64,000 nt of DNA from Chrysomallon squamiferum. Lineage: Eukaryota > Mollusca > Gastropoda > Neomphalida > Peltospiridae. A model generated the notes under the pieces. It worked only from the letters and a program-made list of their open reading frames with translations, was not told the DNA's origin and made no database searches. Below, in pieces: positions 47,415 to 59,364 of the stretch (within the stretch, counting starts at the first letter, position 1; every line of letters starts with the position of its first letter). Made by a program: the position numbers and the translations under genes. Location of the stretch: assembly GCA_012295275.1 (NCBI GenBank), contig CM022677.1:11924532-11988531 (forward strand), read 5' to 3'.

Positions 47415-47690
47415 TAACAGTGGTTGTAATAAGTAACTATACAAATACCACACCCCTCCCATTATTTAAACAAGCTCGGACCTCGATGTTGTATTTCATG
47501 TTAAAGAGAAAACATCAGTTTACTAAATAAGGCCATGGATTGTGACTGAAATACCTCACCTGAGTTTTATCTCCATCACGAGATGGTCAAAGTTCTCTTC
47601 AAGCGGGTATGTTAGATCACGTATTTGTGTGTTTGTCTCATAAAACTGAAACCTGGTTTCCACGGTAACACAGCCTCATTGTCATCTCTT
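47415..47690 (+). repeat. Inverted segmental repeat, left copy
   Basis: From GGTAACAGTGGTTGTAATAAG through CATCACGAGATGGTCAAAGT to CTGGTTTCCACG. The reverse complement is at 57685-57991 with indels. The shared TGGTCAAAGTTCTC and CACGTATTTGTGTGTTTGTC words make the match clear. No coding frame supported. Confidence 0.88.
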
Positions 47691-47731
47691 TGTTAAAAAA
47701 TATCCAGGTAATAAAGCTGAGAACTTTGGCC

Positions 47732-48028
47732 GTGACAAAACAGATTAGTAGGTCTTGTTTCGCTCACTCAAGTTTTAATAATAAGTTAATTATAAACAAA
47801 CTGAACACAGATAACAAATATTTCAAATGGTGGTCATAGAACTTTTCGAATTTACAATAATACTATAATTAATTCAATGCAACTAAATTTTATTAGATTA
47901 AAATAATGACTCGGGTAACTTCAGACGATAAACATTTTTATTACAATAAAATTAGAATTTACAGAACAATTTAGCTTTTACATACAGCCATAGCAATAGT
48001 ATTTGTATTAACATAGTAAGTTTTGCTT
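47732..48028. repeat. Direct repeat of about 300 bp, second copy
   Basis: Diverged copy of 45095-45400 in the same orientation. It retains GATTAGTAGGTCTTGTTTCG and TTTACAGAACAATTTAG. Confidence 0.85.
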
Positions 48029-48262
48029 CAGTAACAAATAAAATGTTATCTGAACCAGATTCAAAATAGGTTATGCGGTGAATGGAGACTTGAAAAGCTA
48101 TATAAATGAAAAAAATAAAAAAATAAGTATGGAAAGGGAGAAGCACAAGAAGAAAAATCTCCTTTGTTCTTCAGAGAAACAAAATCTTATCTTAATCTCC
48201 TAAGATCTTTTTTTTCTCTCTCTCTCTGGACGCTGTTAACTGAACAAAAGACGGATATTTGA

Positions 48263-48367
48263 CTTTGTCATTTCGACCTTTTCTTTCCTGGGAAAAAATA
48301 TCTCTGTGTATAAATATGTGTGTGTATACATTTTCCACAGGAAAGAAACAGTCGAAATGACAAATAA
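48263..48367. repeat. Short inverted repeat (hairpin) with about 28-bp arms
   Basis: TTTGTCATTTCGACCTTTTC at 48266 pairs with CAGTCGAAATGACAAAT ending near 48365; the spacer is about 45 bp. It may be a tiny fold-back element. The neighbouring 48030-49380 holds short CA and GA tracts but no supported gene. Confidence 0.65.
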
Positions 48368-49377
48368 CAGAAAGTAGCGGCAACCTATGTTAAAATAATT
48401 TACGTTTATTTTTGTAAATTTATTGACAAGCACATTATCACCACCTTTCGTATAATAATTAATATCGGGAAATCAATTTAATTATACTGTCATAAAATAA
48501 TAATTTTACTCAGTGATATTTGTTTCACACACAGACTCACACACACACACACACGTATATGCAGGTGTATCTCAGAGAGAGAGAGAGAGAGAGAAGATTA
48601 ATTACACATATAAAAATAATAAAATTTATTATAATTTACAATTACAATTATGCTCGTAGTTTGCGTATATTTGTGATGTTGTTTTATTTTTAATCATATC
48701 TCTCTTGTGGCAACTGAATGAACCTGACAGTGTCAAACATCCAAGAACTCCTCTCTTTCACGCATAGAAACAAACATTAAATATCCCAAAGCATCCATGT
48801 TTGAAGCTTGTTGCCAACGGTGAACAAATCATGAATGTCAAATGCTAGGAGACTTGTTACCATGGAGAAAGTAAAACATTACTCAGTAAGAAAACATTAT
48901 TATTCTCATTTCTATTTTTTGTTATGTTCACTTTTATGACCTATATAATAGACGTAGATGTCGTGCTAGTCGAAAACAACAAAGACAGGTGACGTCTTTA
49001 TGAATGAAAAATAGAAACCTTGCACTAAGCTGTTTAATACAACGTCAGTGCGACGTGTGACTATCTGAGTACGTGCCGAGCTTATCAACACTGACACTGA
49101 ATGTTCTGCTGTCAGTAACATAAAACACATCTACTTAATCACTTAAGCGTTGTGACTTTTTTGAGAAACAGAGAGTATTAGAGTGTGGCTTTTGTGTACT
49201 TATTACCAGAGTTATGTTATATACTCTAAAAAGAGAATACACAAATAAATGAATATGAGAGAGAGTGAAAGAAATCAGAAGGGAGCGGAACATGACATAA
49301 ATAAATATTTGATTATAAATCACCAATTCATTTTTGAACACCTGCTGACATACATGCATACATACACACACATACAC

Positions 49378-49503
<126 letters not shown>

Positions 49504-49550
49504 CTAATTTTACAAATGAGGTCACTGGTTTGATTTTTAGCCTGAAGACT

Positions 49551-50436
49551 GACCCAATATCAGCATCTATGTAACCTTCTGATCTTCCTTTTAACATGAA
49601 TGAAATTTCAGTTACGGTGATTTTCGATGCATCAGGTCCTGGATACACTTTCAAAGTTGCCTAATTTGAAAATAAATGATTATTTGTTTTGTTTTGTTCA
49701 AACAGAGGTGGGTAAAACTCCAGTAGACAGGAGACAAAGCAACACAATCAGTATTATTTGGTTCTCTTCTGTTTACAAAAGCTTTATACACTGGTAGAGT
49801 AGCTATTAGTTTGTACTGTTTCACGCTGTCGAGGTATACTGGTATTTTGACGTTGTCCTCTTCCGCACATTTAGATGGGTAACCTTTCTGTCTAAGTTTA
49901 GCTTTTTTGTCAACATTAATTCGAGGCGAAGAGTTCAGACGGGGCAGATCACTCGTACAGTGAAGTTTACACTGAAGCATGTCCTGCGCGAGACTGCTGT
50001 CATCAATATCTAGACTGACTGTGTCCAGTTCCACTCCATCAGATCCGTGAACCTGGATCTTTAAAATATACCAACCTCTTTCCAGAATTACTGATCCTTT
50101 CATCTCGGTACTGGAATGAAAAACATTCTAGTTATCTCCAGCTGTTTCTGGTGATATGGTGACAAGGGATCCCATTTTCTTCTGGTTTAAAACTGCTGTG
50201 ATGTTTTCGGGATCGTTGCCATTGGAGTATCGTAAACTGGAGATTTCTACCGTGGTTGTTTTCTTCAGACAGAAGTAAAAATTAATGGTTTCGTAGCCTG
50301 TTAAAAACACTACCTTCTTTGACAAAGCGTTCGATCGAAAATGTATTCGGTGTTTATCTCGAACCTCGGAGGCTGGTAATGGGTAACTGTTGCTCAGACA
50401 TAATCTACAGAACGCTAAAAGTAGAACGGTCTTCAC
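49551..50436 (-). pseudogene. Secreted beta-sandwich-like protein gene, interrupted by an in-frame TAG and a frame change
   Basis: Starts at 50436 with a signal peptide (MKTVLLLAFCRLCLSNSYPL). A domain follows (INFYFCLKKTTTVEISSLRY, then LNQKKMGSLVTIS) that resembles carbohydrate-binding-module-6/35-type sandwiches in its rhythm. After ETAGDN the frame meets TAG (50128-50130) and then continues in the same frame with NVFHSSTEMKGSVILERGW and DGVELDTVSLDID. By comparison with domains of the form W-N-x-F after Gly, the stop probably replaces Trp. The later part has several Cys (LQCKLHCTSD, KCAEEDN, TDCVALSPVYW). The segment KVYPGPDASKITVTEISF (about 49654-49551) lies in a different frame after about 49660 and ends near a weak donor (GTCAGT). 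The family is not firmly recognised. It may be a pseudogene, a nonsense allele or a recoded codon. Confidence 0.6.
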
Positions 50437-50509
50437 AACGAACAGTTTTCCAAAGTTTCCAAACTAGTTACGTATGATTCTTAGATGTTACATAAAAAGA
50501 CAAAACAGG

Positions 50510-50575
50510 GCCCGGCTGCTGTAGCTCAGCTGGTTATTGTGCACGTCCAGGCAAAGAAGGTTCAGGTCTGTTTAT
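50510..50575 (+). mobile_element. tRNA-derived SINE head or tRNA pseudogene
   Basis: GTAGCTCAGCTGGTTA matches the pol III A box, and GGTTCAGGTCT matches the B box, about 30 bp apart. The acceptor stem and anticodon arm do not fold convincingly, so this is not a functional tRNA. It lies just upstream of the 50436 gene start. Confidence 0.6.
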
Positions 50576-50744
50576 CAACACACTGAAACACTTTCCATAT
50601 AACTGAACATGCATTTGTTCAGTAGGGTGGAACCTGTCTTGACAATAGTCACACTGCCCATAGACGGGAATGGTGTGGTGAGCATAAGAACTGGTGCATC
50701 TGTCGCTGGACACGTGGCATCTTTTCGTATGTTGCCTGTTCATT

Positions 50745-50885
50745 CTCGAACTGCCTTACATGCACGGTCGAAATGAAAGGCAAGCAAACCCAAAAATTCG
50801 ATTAATGGTAGATTTAGCCGTGGACGGGTTATCGTATGGGGAGGTGTATCTGTGACTGTCAGTACACCCAATCCATAGCGTGCAA
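50745..50885 (+). pseudogene. Tc1/mariner transposase scrap
   Basis: A plus-strand frame contains RVIVWGGVS, close to the VMVWGGIS motif that lies just after the second catalytic Asp region of Tc1-type DD34E transposases. Upstream NGRFSRG fits the preceding loop. Only about 45 codons are recognisable and they end in a stop. The sequence to 51010 may be more of the same but is not identifiable. Confidence 0.4.
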
Positions 50886-51431
50886 AGAAGAGACATCTCT
50901 GGGAAGTACTACCGAGGCAAGCGGAACAAACGCTGTGAACTGACCACTGGGAGACTTGTGCGCAGTTTGCCTCCATTTTGTCCAACGATCTCCAGAAAAC
51001 ATTCTGCGATCAATCAGTGGACTTTTGTTATTTCTGTCAAATGTATTGTTTACTGTTGTGATTAGAGTTTGACAATAAACACAGTTCTTCTAAACATGTA
51101 TACAAATTAATTTAATTGAGATTCACACGATAAATGACATAATGGCTTTAACAAGGTCTGTATACAGTACTTTGCTAACAGCGCTTTTGTATTAGAAACA
51201 AAACATCGATGTATGTAATTTGATGTTTAATTTTATGTTTGTGACAATAGCGTGGCATTTGAAAGTTCGATACTTTGCCGTTTTTTAGGTCGCTTTGCGA
51301 TGAATTCAATAAAAGAAAGCATATGTGCGTCATACATATTTATATAGACCTCTGCTTTTGACACTTACTCTAAATGAGTGAATTCACTTAGGTGTTAACA
51401 GACTAATAATGTTCTTGTTCATTTAGCTGTG

Positions 51432-51752
51432 TAAAGGGCATAGGTTTTCAACCTAAGGGTCATGACCTCTAGAGGGCTCGCCAGACTTTTTTCTGGGGGT
51501 CGCGAGATCGTTCTTGAGCAATGGTATGTTTTAGTTTTTTTCAACTTGACTTGGAAGGAGGAATAAATAAAAACGTGTAGATTGGTTTGGGACCCGTCAT
51601 AGTGAATATAGATTCCTTTTGTACTGACTTTGGTTGATGAAAATATGGTAACACTACATATTATTGAATCAAACATTTTAAAGGGGTCTTCGCTCATACT
51701 GAGTTCCTCATAAGGGTCAAGGTATGATAAAGGTTGAAAACCAGTGGTATAG
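51432..51752. mobile_element. hAT-like MITE
   Basis: The left end GGTTTTCAACCTAAGGGTCA and the right end (reverse complement CACTGGTTTTCAACCTTTAT) form terminal inverted repeats. Inside are GGTCATGACC and GGGGGTCGCGAGATCG, wording typical of non-autonomous hAT elements with CAGTGGTTCTCAACC ends. Length about 320 bp, with no transposase. An 8-bp target-site duplication is not clear. Confidence 0.68.
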
Positions 51753-51967
51753 AGTTACCTCCCATTAGTCATAGGCTTATTTGTCATACAGTGGCTAATT
51801 GTTGGCATTGAATTGATCGTATTTTATTCTTGAATTTACACCAGATATCCGAAGTAGAGAGATCCAGATTTTTCAAAGTTTTGTTCATAATAGATTATAG
51901 TCAGCTTGGGAAATCTCTCCCCATTTTCAAAACTCTTTTATAAAGTATATTTTTATCTTTATTTTAC

Positions 51968-52124
<157 letters not shown>

Positions 52125-52612
52125 ACACATCAATTATATATTTATAGGTTCTGATCTGGAATCCTGTCTCACAACATCTTTATGTATTACACGCTGTATG
52201 CAGAAAAAAAAAAAAATATTACAGAAACTAAATAATAAAACTTGATATTTGTCTACATAATTTTTCTGTTTACATTCTAAACACAAACTAAATGCAAAAA
52301 TAAATGAAGTGGAAATTTATGATACAAAACAAATTTATTTGCATTTTGTTTATATACATAAACAAACAAACAGTAAATTCGAAACATAATCTAATTTACT
52401 AACATATTTAATATAAATCTGAATGAAAGAAAATTGATAAATAAATCAAATAACAGTTCTTGTATTTCATGTCCAACAGTCAGTAAGTACATATATAATT
52501 TATCTACATTTTATTTTATATACATTTTAAAGCGAAATAAAAAAGTACAAATGAAGCAAGAAATAGTTAATAATATTACGTTTTATATACAAACAACAAA
52601 CATTAGAAATAC

Positions 52613-52644
<32 letters not shown>

Positions 52645-52871
52645 AAATAAATAAATAAATAATAAAGCAATGAGATGTATCTGTTTGACACAAATCAGTC
52701 CATTATAAAATTTCAAATCAAAGGAACTGTCTATGACGTCATCACCGCTGTCTGACGTCATCAGAAAAACATAAACAAATCAATAAATCAATAAGTAAAC
52801 AAATAAATAAATAAATACAAATATTAGGCCAGTGATGACTAAAAGTGACAGTGTTTGAACGATGTTGTTTT

Positions 52872-54131
52872 TTACACTAAAAATAACAAAGCAGGTATTT
52901 GTCCGTCTGTCACACGTGTACGAAGTTGTCTGTCACTGTGTTTAGATTTGTGTGACTCAGAAAATCTACAAACAAAAGAGTCTACAACAATTTTTGATTT
53001 ACCTTTAACTCCACACAATGAGTCTACTCCCCTTAACATTAACAAACAAGCTGTACTCAGTGTCTTTAGTAATCTTCACTGGACGTCTGAACACGACGTC
53101 ATACACGTCAGACACGACGTGTTCATATCTCTGTGTCAGTGTAGACCCGTCCAGTATTTCGTCTGTTCTTGTGTCAGTGACGAAGGCGCTGACGTCGTAG
53201 TTTCGTGGTTGGTTGTAACCGTACAACTGAAATCCGCGAAGTAAAGCGTTTTTGTTGACAGAGAAAGTAATGGCGTCATCTTCTTTACCAGAACATGGCC
53301 AGTAAAGTAAAAAAACCAAATCATACGAACCAAACCTGTTTATTTTAATCTGTGTTTTCATCATCATTGCAGTTCTCTTGTTTGAGTTGAAAGGTGAAAC
53401 ATCTTCATCACTGCTCACCAGGTGTCTCAAAATCTTGTTTTCTTCTGTGTCAGTGAGTATGTGAGTGGGTGTCACGTGTTTTACAAAATACGTCTGATCG
53501 AGTAATGGATAACGCACGTGCTTCACGACCTCTCCCAGTGCTTCGCGCATGTTTTTTTCATTCGTCTGTCTCCCTTGCTTCCTGCACGCGCTGTCAGCCC
53601 ACTTCACAGCGGCTTCAAAAACATTTTTCTCGTCTGCTGTCAGTTCGTCTGATCGTACGATCTCAACCAGACATTCGTGACAAAGATCGGTGACTTCATC
53701 TGACTTCAGAACTTCGTCGCCATTTTCCAAAATGAAGTCCAGAGTTTTTTTCCTTAGATCATGTTCATCAAACAGGTGAGCTTGTTCCAGCACGACGCAC
53801 GCATTCCGTGACGACAACGACGACTCCAAATATTTCACGCACTGTTCTTCCAGTGTCGTGACGATGTACTTCCTCGATAGATACAGCAGACCGGTGACGT
53901 TGTCGCCTGTTAGGACGACGTCATCCGTGTAAAGATATCTGTGTAAAAAAATGTGAGATAACTATGTGAGATCAGAAGTAGAGTAAGACTTCAAACGAGA
54001 GATAATTATGTGAGATTATTCAATTAGAAAATAATTATATTACTAACAAAAACTGTATTGTTATCAACGTTCGTGTCGGTTTGTATGTTTCGTTACTCAC
54101 TATGTTCGTACCTGTGTCGCTGTGTGTGTCT

Positions 54132-54205
<74 letters not shown>

Positions 54206-54216
54206 TTGTGTCTGTG

Positions 54217-54254
<38 letters not shown>

Positions 54255-54526
54255 AGTTTGTTAACATACTTTAAAAACTCTGTAAAAATATCTGCCTGAA
54301 CATCAGGCAAGATGATGCTGTTTTGTTCGCGAAGTTCTCCCATAATCATTTTGTGGAAGACATCGCTTCTGATCATCAGGATGAAGCGATGTGCTTCTAC
54401 AATTTTTTCTTCTTCCCCAACAATAAATCTGACGTCGCTGTCTGTTCTCGTACGAAAAACGTGTTCAATACACTCCGTTAGTGTTTTCCCTGTCTGCCAA
54501 CTTGAAACTTCTGCTGAGGTGGCCAT
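52872..54526 (-). CDS. BTB-BACK-PHR domain protein (BTBD3/6-like), two exons, with one apparent 1-base deletion
   Basis: Exon 1 (54526-54270) starts MATSAEVSSWQTG and encodes most of a BTB/POZ domain (SDVRFIVGEEE, AHRFILMIRSDVFHKMI). It ends at TTTTTAAA|GTATGT. Exon 2 (53938 downward) begins after TTTACACAG and reads YLYTDDVVLTG, completing BTB. BACK follows (LSRKYIV, CVKYLESSL, FEAAVKWAD), then a PHR domain (ITFSVNKNALLRGFQLYGYN, EYSLFVNVKGSRL). The frame then stops at 53005, but the adjacent frame continues with KGKSKIVVDSF and ends VTDGQIPALLFLV at 52872, matching how PHR domains end. Loss of one G near 53010 explains this. Such proteins are typically CUL3 ubiquitin-ligase adaptors. Intact length would be about 440 residues. 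An error, an allele or early pseudogenisation are all possible. Confidence 0.88.
54113..54252. repeat. (TG)n microsatellite in the intron of the BTB gene
   Basis: TG tract with TTTG and TCTG interruptions that fills about 40% of the 331-bp intron (53939-54269), close to the donor. Confidence 0.93.
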
Positions 54527-54542
54527 GTTTTCACTAAAAACA

Positions 54543-54545
<3 letters not shown>

Positions 54546-54609
<64 letters not shown>
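54546..54609. repeat. (TAA)n microsatellite just upstream of the BTB start codon
   Basis: About 21 TAA units, 20 bases upstream of the ATG (reads (TTA)n on the coding strand). It lies in the 5' leader or proximal promoter. Confidence 0.93.
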
Positions 54610-54611
<2 letters not shown>

Positions 54612-55327
54612 CTCATACGAAATATAATTTTAAAATGTTTCTAATACGCAGCCTCACATTGCAGTGATCAGTTTTCTATATTCACATCTAGCTATGACCT
54701 GTACATAGAAATATTTCAAATACTAAACATTTTTATGTAAAAAAAATAATCAACCTGAGATAATTTCTAACAATCGAGTACTTTCTGTTTAAGGCCTGTA
54801 CTGTTCAACACTGAGATCAGAAATCTAAAAACAAATAAATAAATAAAAGATAATGAAAGAAAGAAAACAAATCAGATAAATATATACCAAATCGATAAAA
54901 GATAAAAAGAAGTACATTATGCTTACACTAGTGATTATTATGATGACGACAACAACAATAATTATTATTATACACAGACATATTTAACTGTGGGAGATAC
55001 GGTTTTCAAATCGCAATGTACATATGGTCATTTATACCAACTTACTCCTCGAAAAGACAAAATAATTAACCGACAATAACAAATCTAAAAGAAACACGAT
55101 ATAAGAAAAAAGAATAATAAGTGAGGAAAATCAAGAAAAAAGATGTGAAACTTTTGAAATATAAAACAATATAAAATACCTTGTAATTTCAACTTCCTGA
55201 TCGACAATTTCTTATAAGCGACTATTTTCTATCAACTCAGTTATAGATCACAGATGTCACCGATCTAAGAATAAATTAAATAAAATAAAATAATATAAAG
55301 TAAGCGATATATAGCAAAAGGCGTTAA

Positions 55328-55336
<9 letters not shown>

Positions 55337-55358
<22 letters not shown>

Positions 55359-55390
55359 TATAATAGGATAGCAGTAGTAATAGTAATAGC

Positions 55391-55466
<76 letters not shown>
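55337..55466. repeat. Poly-A run and (TAA)n microsatellite
   Basis: An A run of about 26 at 55329-55354, then TAG/TAA units and about 24 TAA units to 55466. Confidence 0.92.
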
Positions 55467-55885
55467 GCATATTAAAGTCAGGATATACATAACTTTTTTC
55501 ATTTCAATTTAAAACACCTGACACTTAAGTAATCTATTTGTTAGAGAACTAACTCTGATATATTTATAATAAATTAAGAACAGTGGAAGCGTCAACACAT
55601 AATAAAATATAAAATTTTATACACGTTCAATATGGCCGACTGCTGTCAGTTCTGCTTTGTGTTCTTTTAGTTTGGAAACCCTCCACTGATAAACACGCGA
55701 CTGACGTCAAATATCTTATACGTCATCAAGTGTTACGTTTCAGTTTCAGATTAAAATAGACAAATCGTGCTACGAGATATATGTACACTGATCTTACATA
55801 AATCTTCTTTACAATAAATTACATTAATTCTAATTCAATAAATTAAATACTACTAGATGCCATTGCTTATACGTAAGTTATAAAC

Positions 55886-55886
<1 letters not shown>

Positions 55887-55948
<62 letters not shown>

Positions 55949-55996
55949 CAACAACAACATCAACATCATCAACAACAACAATAATAATAATAACAA
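55887..55996. repeat. (TAA)n and (CAA)n microsatellite
   Basis: TAA units to 55946, followed by CAA/CAT units and again ATA units. Confidence 0.92.
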
Positions 55997-56999
55997 ATAT
56001 TTTTTACAGTATACTGAATATGAGTGTACATGTCTTATTTCTCTGACGAGGCTTGCATGACCAGTTTCAATGTAATCTAACACTGACTGTTTGCTTGTTA
56101 TGTAGGTCATATAAAAACAGCGTGTCACTGGTACACGAGACACACAAAGATATACTCGGGTGTTATTTACAGCGATCTGACAATTTAATTGTTAATACAC
56201 TATCTGTCCATAAGTGTAGAAATAACCCGTGAAAATAAGAAATTATTTACATTTGTCAGCTTTGTGAGAAGATAAATAATTTCAATAAAGACGATAAAGA
56301 CAAGCAACAAACAAACTCGTTAACGGAAAATAATAAAATTATATGAGATAATATTATCACATCCTCTAGTGGCACCTTCCATATACCAGATGAACAGTAA
56401 AAGTTACAAGTCCAGGTCTACTACATATTTTTTCATATGTTTAACACTATAATGCAGTTTGTTGTATGTACATTAATAGCAGCGACAATGTTAATTTTTG
56501 TTTTTCTTTTATTGTTTTCCACTGCAGATGAAAACAAATACCTTAACATTTTATACACTAGTTGGAAGAGGTGATAGACCAATACAAACGTTAGTTAAGA
56601 AGGAAGGAACGACTGAAGAAACGAAGAAAGAAAGAATGAAAGGAGCACACACACAAAAAACAAATAAAAAAAAAAAAAAAATTAATAATAAAATAAATCT
56701 AAATTAAATTAAAACAATATAAAATACTTTGTACTTTCAAAATAATTACCTACCTGAAAAAACTTCCTGAACGATAATTTCTTAGAAATGAGTTATTTCT
56801 GTTTAACGACTCTGCTATTGATCACTGAAATCAGAGATCTATAAATAAAATAAAATGAAATACAATGAAATAAAATAAATAAATATAGAAAGAAAGGAAG
56901 AAAAAAGAAAAAGAAATGATTGATGAATATATAGCCATAAGTTATAAACAATACATTGAACCATTATTATTACTGTTGCTGTTGTTGTTTTTCTTGCTT

Positions 57000-57005
57000 T
57001 TTTTT

Positions 57006-57036
<31 letters not shown>

Positions 57037-57128
57037 TTTTTCTTTAATTAATTTTTTGGGGGGTGGATTTTGCAATACAAGAAGAACAGAAGGAAAACAT
57101 TATATTCATATCCATATATGGACATATC

Positions 57129-57172
<44 letters not shown>
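57000..57172. repeat. (TTTA)n and (GT)n microsatellites
   Basis: TTTA units at about 57004-57040 and (GT)n at 57133-57171. Confidence 0.9.
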
Positions 57173-57488
57173 CATATTCAACAAATTCTCTGGAAGTTTA
57201 AAAAGACTATTAAAAAGCTGTAAAGTGTTTGTTTAGATGTGGAAAGATATAATATTTATAGACATTTCTATCTGCTCCTAAGGTAATTAATAACCAATGT
57301 ACGTGACAGTGATTTTGTTATCAATAGGTAAAACTCAATAGACTAAAAGTGATAACATCAACGAAGAAAAAAAATAATAACAACAACAACAACAATAACA
57401 ATTATAATTATAACTAAATCAATAAATAAAATTAACAAATAACAATATAAAACGCATATCCGAGGAAATTAAAATTGGTGTTCGCAAA

Positions 57489-57622
<134 letters not shown>

Positions 57623-57684
57623 AAATGCAAGTTTCATAAGTTCTTACCAGGTTGGATAATTTCTAAAGAGAAGTCAATCAGACT

Positions 57685-57991
57685 GTTGACGTGGAAACCA
57701 GTTTTCAGTTGTATGAGACAAACACACAAATACGTGATCTAATATACCCGCTTTCAGAGAACTTTGACCATCTCGTGATTGAGATAAAACTCAGGTGAGG
57801 TATGTCAGCTTGAAAACATGTCCTTATTTAGTAAGCTGATAATTGCATACGTCAATTAGAAAAGATTACTAATCAACAATAAACCGTTATCTTTTCTCTT
57901 TAACACGAAATCAAACACCCAGGTCCGGGTTTGCTTAAATAACGGGTGGGGTATGGTATTTATATATTTACTTATTACAACCACTGTTACC
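57685..57991 (-). repeat. Inverted segmental repeat, right copy, ending at the assembly gap
   Basis: Reverse complement of 47415-47690. It ends at CCACTGTTACC, immediately before the run of N. It has extra sequence relative to the left copy near 57840-57880. Confidence 0.88.
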
Positions 57992-58191
57992 NNNNNNNNN
58001 NNNNNNNNNNNNNNNNNNNNNNNNNNNNNNNNNNNNNNNNNNNNNNNNNNNNNNNNNNNNNNNNNNNNNNNNNNNNNNNNNNNNNNNNNNNNNNNNNNNN
58101 NNNNNNNNNNNNNNNNNNNNNNNNNNNNNNNNNNNNNNNNNNNNNNNNNNNNNNNNNNNNNNNNNNNNNNNNNNNNNNNNNNNNNNNNNNN
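57992..58191. other. Assembly gap (200 N)
   Basis: Exactly 200 unknown bases, probably a fixed-size placeholder rather than a measured length. Confidence 0.98.
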
Positions 58192-59140
58192 TAAAAAATA
58201 TATATAAATACATTAAATATTAAAAATAAAATTAAAAACTAAATATAAATAAAATTTGTCTGAAAGCTTACATTTTAAACTTTTATTCGCAGTTGTAAAA
58301 TTACTTAAAGTAAAAAACAAAACAAATAAAGCATTTTCTAATATCCTAACAAACTGAAGAGGCAAATTTTAACATAAATACTATAACCAAACTGATTAAA
58401 ACAAAAAACAGATGAGTACAGAAATGTGACTGTACAAATTATTTATATTTTAATTACAATGAAAATAAATTTCAACCTTACAAACAAACAAACAACAAAA
58501 CACAAAATTTATTATATGGCCTGAAAATAATATTAATTTATTGGTATCTAAGTATCATTCTATGAATTCTATGAAAATATAAATAAATATATATTCAAAA
58601 TAGCTAACCTGAAATATATTTTCAATGATATATTTATCTAATTATATAAATATAAAACAACTTCCCGTAAGATATAAGATGGAATTAAACAAACAAACGA
58701 TTACATTTTCTTTGATATATTATTATAAAATTATTACCAGTATGAAAAAGGAATATTTATTTCCTAATTAAATTTTAATTATTAATTTCTTAATAAAAAA
58801 TTAAGTCAAACAACTGTCCTTGAGCTTATACTTTGAAGTTATATCCTTGATATTATTAAAATTCTATATTCTGCTGGAATTTTTAAAAACATTTCATATT
58901 TTATTATACCGTAATAAAATTGATGTGATGATGCCATCTGTTTTAAAAAGATTATTAAGTTTTGCTATGTTTGTGCATAACTTTATAACTTTAATTAAAA
59001 ACTGTTAAGGTTTATTATGACAAAAAGTGCAAGAATTGGTAACTTTTTTATAAAAACATTATAGATTTCCTTAATTGTTAGGATCAACATTGAGTATTAA
59101 TAAACTATATGATATAAAAATACAGTTTTGTCTTAACACA
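58192..59140. other. Very AT-rich intergenic or intronic DNA
   Basis: No supported frame or motif. May belong to a long intron of the gene at 59365-60606, whose next exon is not found here. Confidence 0.5.
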
Positions 59141-59149
59141 AAAATTTGT

Positions 59150-59157
59150 CTTAATAA

Positions 59158-59246
<89 letters not shown>

Positions 59247-59253
59247 TATTATA
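59150..59253. repeat. (TAA)n directly followed by (TTA)n, a self-complementary microsatellite
   Basis: TAA units to about 59213 meet ATTATT units to about 59243. The two halves are reverse complements and could form a hairpin. Confidence 0.92.
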
Positions 59254-59364
59254 TTAGCATTAGCATAATCACCACCACTATTATCATAATAATTACTGTT
59301 ACTATGTTTTCTTAGATGCTCATTACTAAGAACTGACAGGTAATAATATGAAAAGATAGTTCAC

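Larger units (their letters stand above)
54750..56860. repeat. Three diverged dispersed repeats in BTB-upstream DNA
   Basis: Related blocks of about 90 bp lie at 54755-54835, 55190-55275 and 56755-56845. Each has an AATTTCTNA word, a TTTCTGTTTAA-like word, a CTATTGATCACTGA-like word and a GATCTATAAA-like word in order. A fourth weak match starts at 57648. No coding sequence is supported in 54.8-57.4 kb. Confidence 0.5.

Noticed and set aside
50510-50575. Functional tRNA gene
   Set aside because: A- and B-box-like words are present, but the acceptor stem does not pair and the anticodon arm is not convincing; kept only as a tRNA-derived SINE fragment.
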